Part shown: positions 4,676 through 5,761 of the stretch, piece by piece
How the letters are laid out: every line of letters begins with the position of its first letter
Numbering within the stretch: position 1 is the first letter of the stretch
Translations under genes and position numbers: made by a program
Assembly (NCBI GenBank): GCA_910585855.1
Contig: CAJUGZ010000272.1
Coordinates: forward strand, 1 to 5,761
DNA: 5,761 nt
From: an uncultured Lachnospiraceae bacterium
GTDB taxonomy: Bacteria; Bacillota_A; Clostridia; Lachnospirales; Lachnospiraceae
Direction: 5' to 3'
Notes under the pieces: generated by a model
What the model was told of the DNA's origin: nothing
The model's input: only the letters and a program-made list of their open reading frames with translations
The model's database searches: none

Positions 4676-5578
4676 ATGGTACATATCTTAGAAAATGAAT
4701 TATTAAAAGTAACAATCGCAGACAAAGGCGCAGAATTAACTCATGTATATGACAAAGAAAGCAAAACAGAACGAATTTGGAGTGCAGACCCTGAAATCTG
4801 GAATCGCCATGCACCAATCCTATTCCCTTTTGTAGGCAAAACATTTAATAACCGCTATATCTACAAAAAACAAACCTACCAAATGAAAACTCAGCACGGT
4901 TTTGCAAGAGATATGGAATTTACCTGTATTCATTCAGACAAACAATCTGTTACACATTGTCTAAAATCAACTCCAGAAACAAAAGAAATTTATCCGTTTG
5001 ACTTTGAATTATATGTAACACACAGCCTAAACGAAGAAAATACCCGCACTCTAAAAATACAATGGGAGATCAAAAACACCGGAAAAGAACCTATGTATTA
5101 TTCCATAGGAGGACATCCCGGTTTTTGCACTTCCCTAAAAGCAGGTGAAAAAAGAGAATACTATTACTTAGAATTCCCCGACAAAGAAAAACTAGAATAT
5201 GTTCTTTTAAACCCTGCTACAGGTTTTGTTATAACAGATAAAAAATGTACTCTAACCCTAGAAAATGGATTCTATCCAATTAAAAAAAACATGTTCGACA
5301 ACGATGCACTCATCTTTGAAAACACCCAAATTGAAACTGTAAGAATCGCATCCCCAGACAAAACCCCATTCATCACTCTGACCTGCAAAGGATTCCCTTA
5401 TGTAGGCATCTGGTCAAAACCAGAAGGAGAATTTGTCTGCCTAGAACCATGGTTTGGAAGAACCGACAATGATAACTACAGCGGCACTTTGGAAGAAAAA
5501 CCCGGTATTCAGCTCTTAAAAATAAATGAAACAAAACAAATCGAATACCAAATCCAATTCCACCAGATATCCAAATAA
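4676..5578 (+). CDS. lacX: Aldose 1-epimerase family protein, LacX type
   Basis: This complete 300-residue protein is of the galactose-mutarotase superfamily, LacX-like branch, and is cytoplasmic (no signal peptide). Members interconvert the alpha and beta anomers of aldose sugars. The active-site landmarks are all visible: RHAPILFPFVG (44-54), QHGFARD with His74 and Arg77, SIGGHPGF with His147 as the likely acid, and CLEPWFGRTD with Glu257 as the likely base. Length is normal for the subfamily. The ATG at 4676 is preceded by AAAGG with 9 bases spacing, and an extended -10 promoter lies about 70 bases upstream. No sugar transporter or kinase gene is near, so the exact substrate (galactose, phosphorylated sugar or other) cannot be told; the symbol refers to the subfamily. 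Codon use is AT-rich, like the resident genes. Confidence 0.9.
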   Translation: MVHILENELLKVTIADKGAELTHVYDKESKTERIWSADPEIWNRHAPILFPFVGKTFNNRYIYKKQTYQMKTQHGFARDMEFTCIHSDKQSVTHCLKSTPETKEIYPFDFELYVTHSLNEENTRTLKIQWEIKNTGKEPMYYSIGGHPGFCTSLKAGEKREYYYLEFPDKEKLEYVLLNPATGFVITDKKCTLTLENGFYPIKKNMFDNDALIFENTQIETVRIASPDKTPFITLTCKGFPYVGIWSKPEGEFVCLEPWFGRTDNDNYSGTLEEKPGIQLLKINETKQIEYQIQFHQISK

Positions 5579-5588
5579 CATCCTTCCT

Positions 5589-5609
5589 CACCGGACGCCA
5601 GAGGCGGTT
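5589..5609 (+). repeat. Inverted copy of the end of the 4158-4483 repeat
   Basis: The 21 bases here match the complement of 4471-4491 with a single difference (CACCGGACGC, then C or A, then AGAGGCGGTT). Similarity stops inward of this block. It begins 10 bases after the epimerase stop codon. It shows that the outer end of the repeat is a dispersed unit. Confidence 0.6.
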
Positions 5610-5630
5610 GGTTGGATCACAGCAGAAATA

Positions 5631-5761
5631 ATGATTTCTTACAGAACAAGTCTTCCAGTACGCTTCCTTTTTGTTCCAGAGTCAAGAAACAGCCAGATTC
5701 AAAAATGGTGGGCAGCCTGCAGTGACTTTGGAAAAAAGTTAGAAGTTCTTAGACTTCTGCT
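5631..5761 (+). CDS. Possible start of an unrecognised gene (runs off the window)
   Basis: From ATG 5631 the frame stays open to the window edge: MISYRTSLPVRFLFVPESRN, then SQIQKWWAACSDFGKKLEVL. There is no good ribosome binding site before the ATG, and the frame is open upstream too, into the repeat at 5589-5609. The other forward frames have stops. No family is recognised. It could equally be non-coding repeat-associated DNA. Confidence 0.22.
   Translation, partial: MISYRTSLPVRFLFVPESRNSQIQKWWAACSDFGKKLEVLRLL

Noticed and set aside
5373..5591. 72-codon minus-strand ORF at the end of lacX
   Set aside because: Antisense shadow of the conserved C-terminal part of the epimerase gene.
1..5761. 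CRISPR array, tRNA or rRNA genes
   Set aside because: No regularly spaced direct repeats, cloverleaf-like segments or rRNA signatures were seen on either strand.

Overview
The window looks like chromosome from a low-GC Gram-positive anaerobe of the Clostridia, probably Lachnospiraceae-like. The basis is AT-rich coding DNA, AGGAGG/AAAGG-type ribosome binding sites, sigma-A-like promoters, a clostridial IS200/IS605 element and many short dispersed repeats. The taxonomic call is inference, because no rRNA or marker gene is present. Only one gene of recognisable metabolic function is intact; most of the rest is insertion-sequence material, broken genes and small inverted-repeat elements.

Layout. 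Positions 1-54 hold the last 17 codons of an unrecognised gene. Positions 117-1840 are an IS200/IS605 element on the minus strand. It has a left-end hairpin (1802-1824), a consensus promoter (1752-1780), a tnpA transposase pseudogene with several lesions including loss of the HUH motif (1315-1729), an apparently intact tnpB RNA-guided nuclease with a TTG start (224-1318), and a probable omega/reRNA region ending at the right-end hairpin (117-235). Next is a nitroreductase-family gene broken by one in-frame TAA (1912-2433). It is followed by a 154-bp inverted-repeat element (2501-2654) and a convergent minus-strand gene for an unrecognised membrane-anchored protein (2683-3345).

Immediately upstream of that gene is a second, gutted IS200/IS605-like remnant in the opposite orientation (about 3371-3734). 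It keeps an end-type hairpin and a 3' structured segment closed by a long stem, laid out like the 3' segment of the intact element. Positions 3735-4675 have no convincing large gene. They hold a long AT palindrome (3782-3829), a 13-bp inverted repeat around a 44-codon ORF (3861-4033), and a conspicuously GC-richer 326-bp element with long imperfect inverted arms and a central cruciform-like palindrome (4158-4483). A complete lacX-type aldose 1-epimerase gene with its own extended -10 promoter follows (4676-5578). Downstream, a 21-bp piece of the 4158-4483 repeat recurs in inverted orientation (5589-5609), and an ORF of doubtful status runs off the edge.

How parts work together. The one system present is the IS. 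Transposition by its own TnpA should be dead, but TnpB retains all visible RuvC and zinc-ribbon residues. Its predicted guide is the flanking DNA just beyond the right end, and its predicted TAM is the TTAAC-type sequence abutting the left end, so it should recognise the reconstructed empty site. The epimerase gene stands alone, so its sugar pathway cannot be read from this window.
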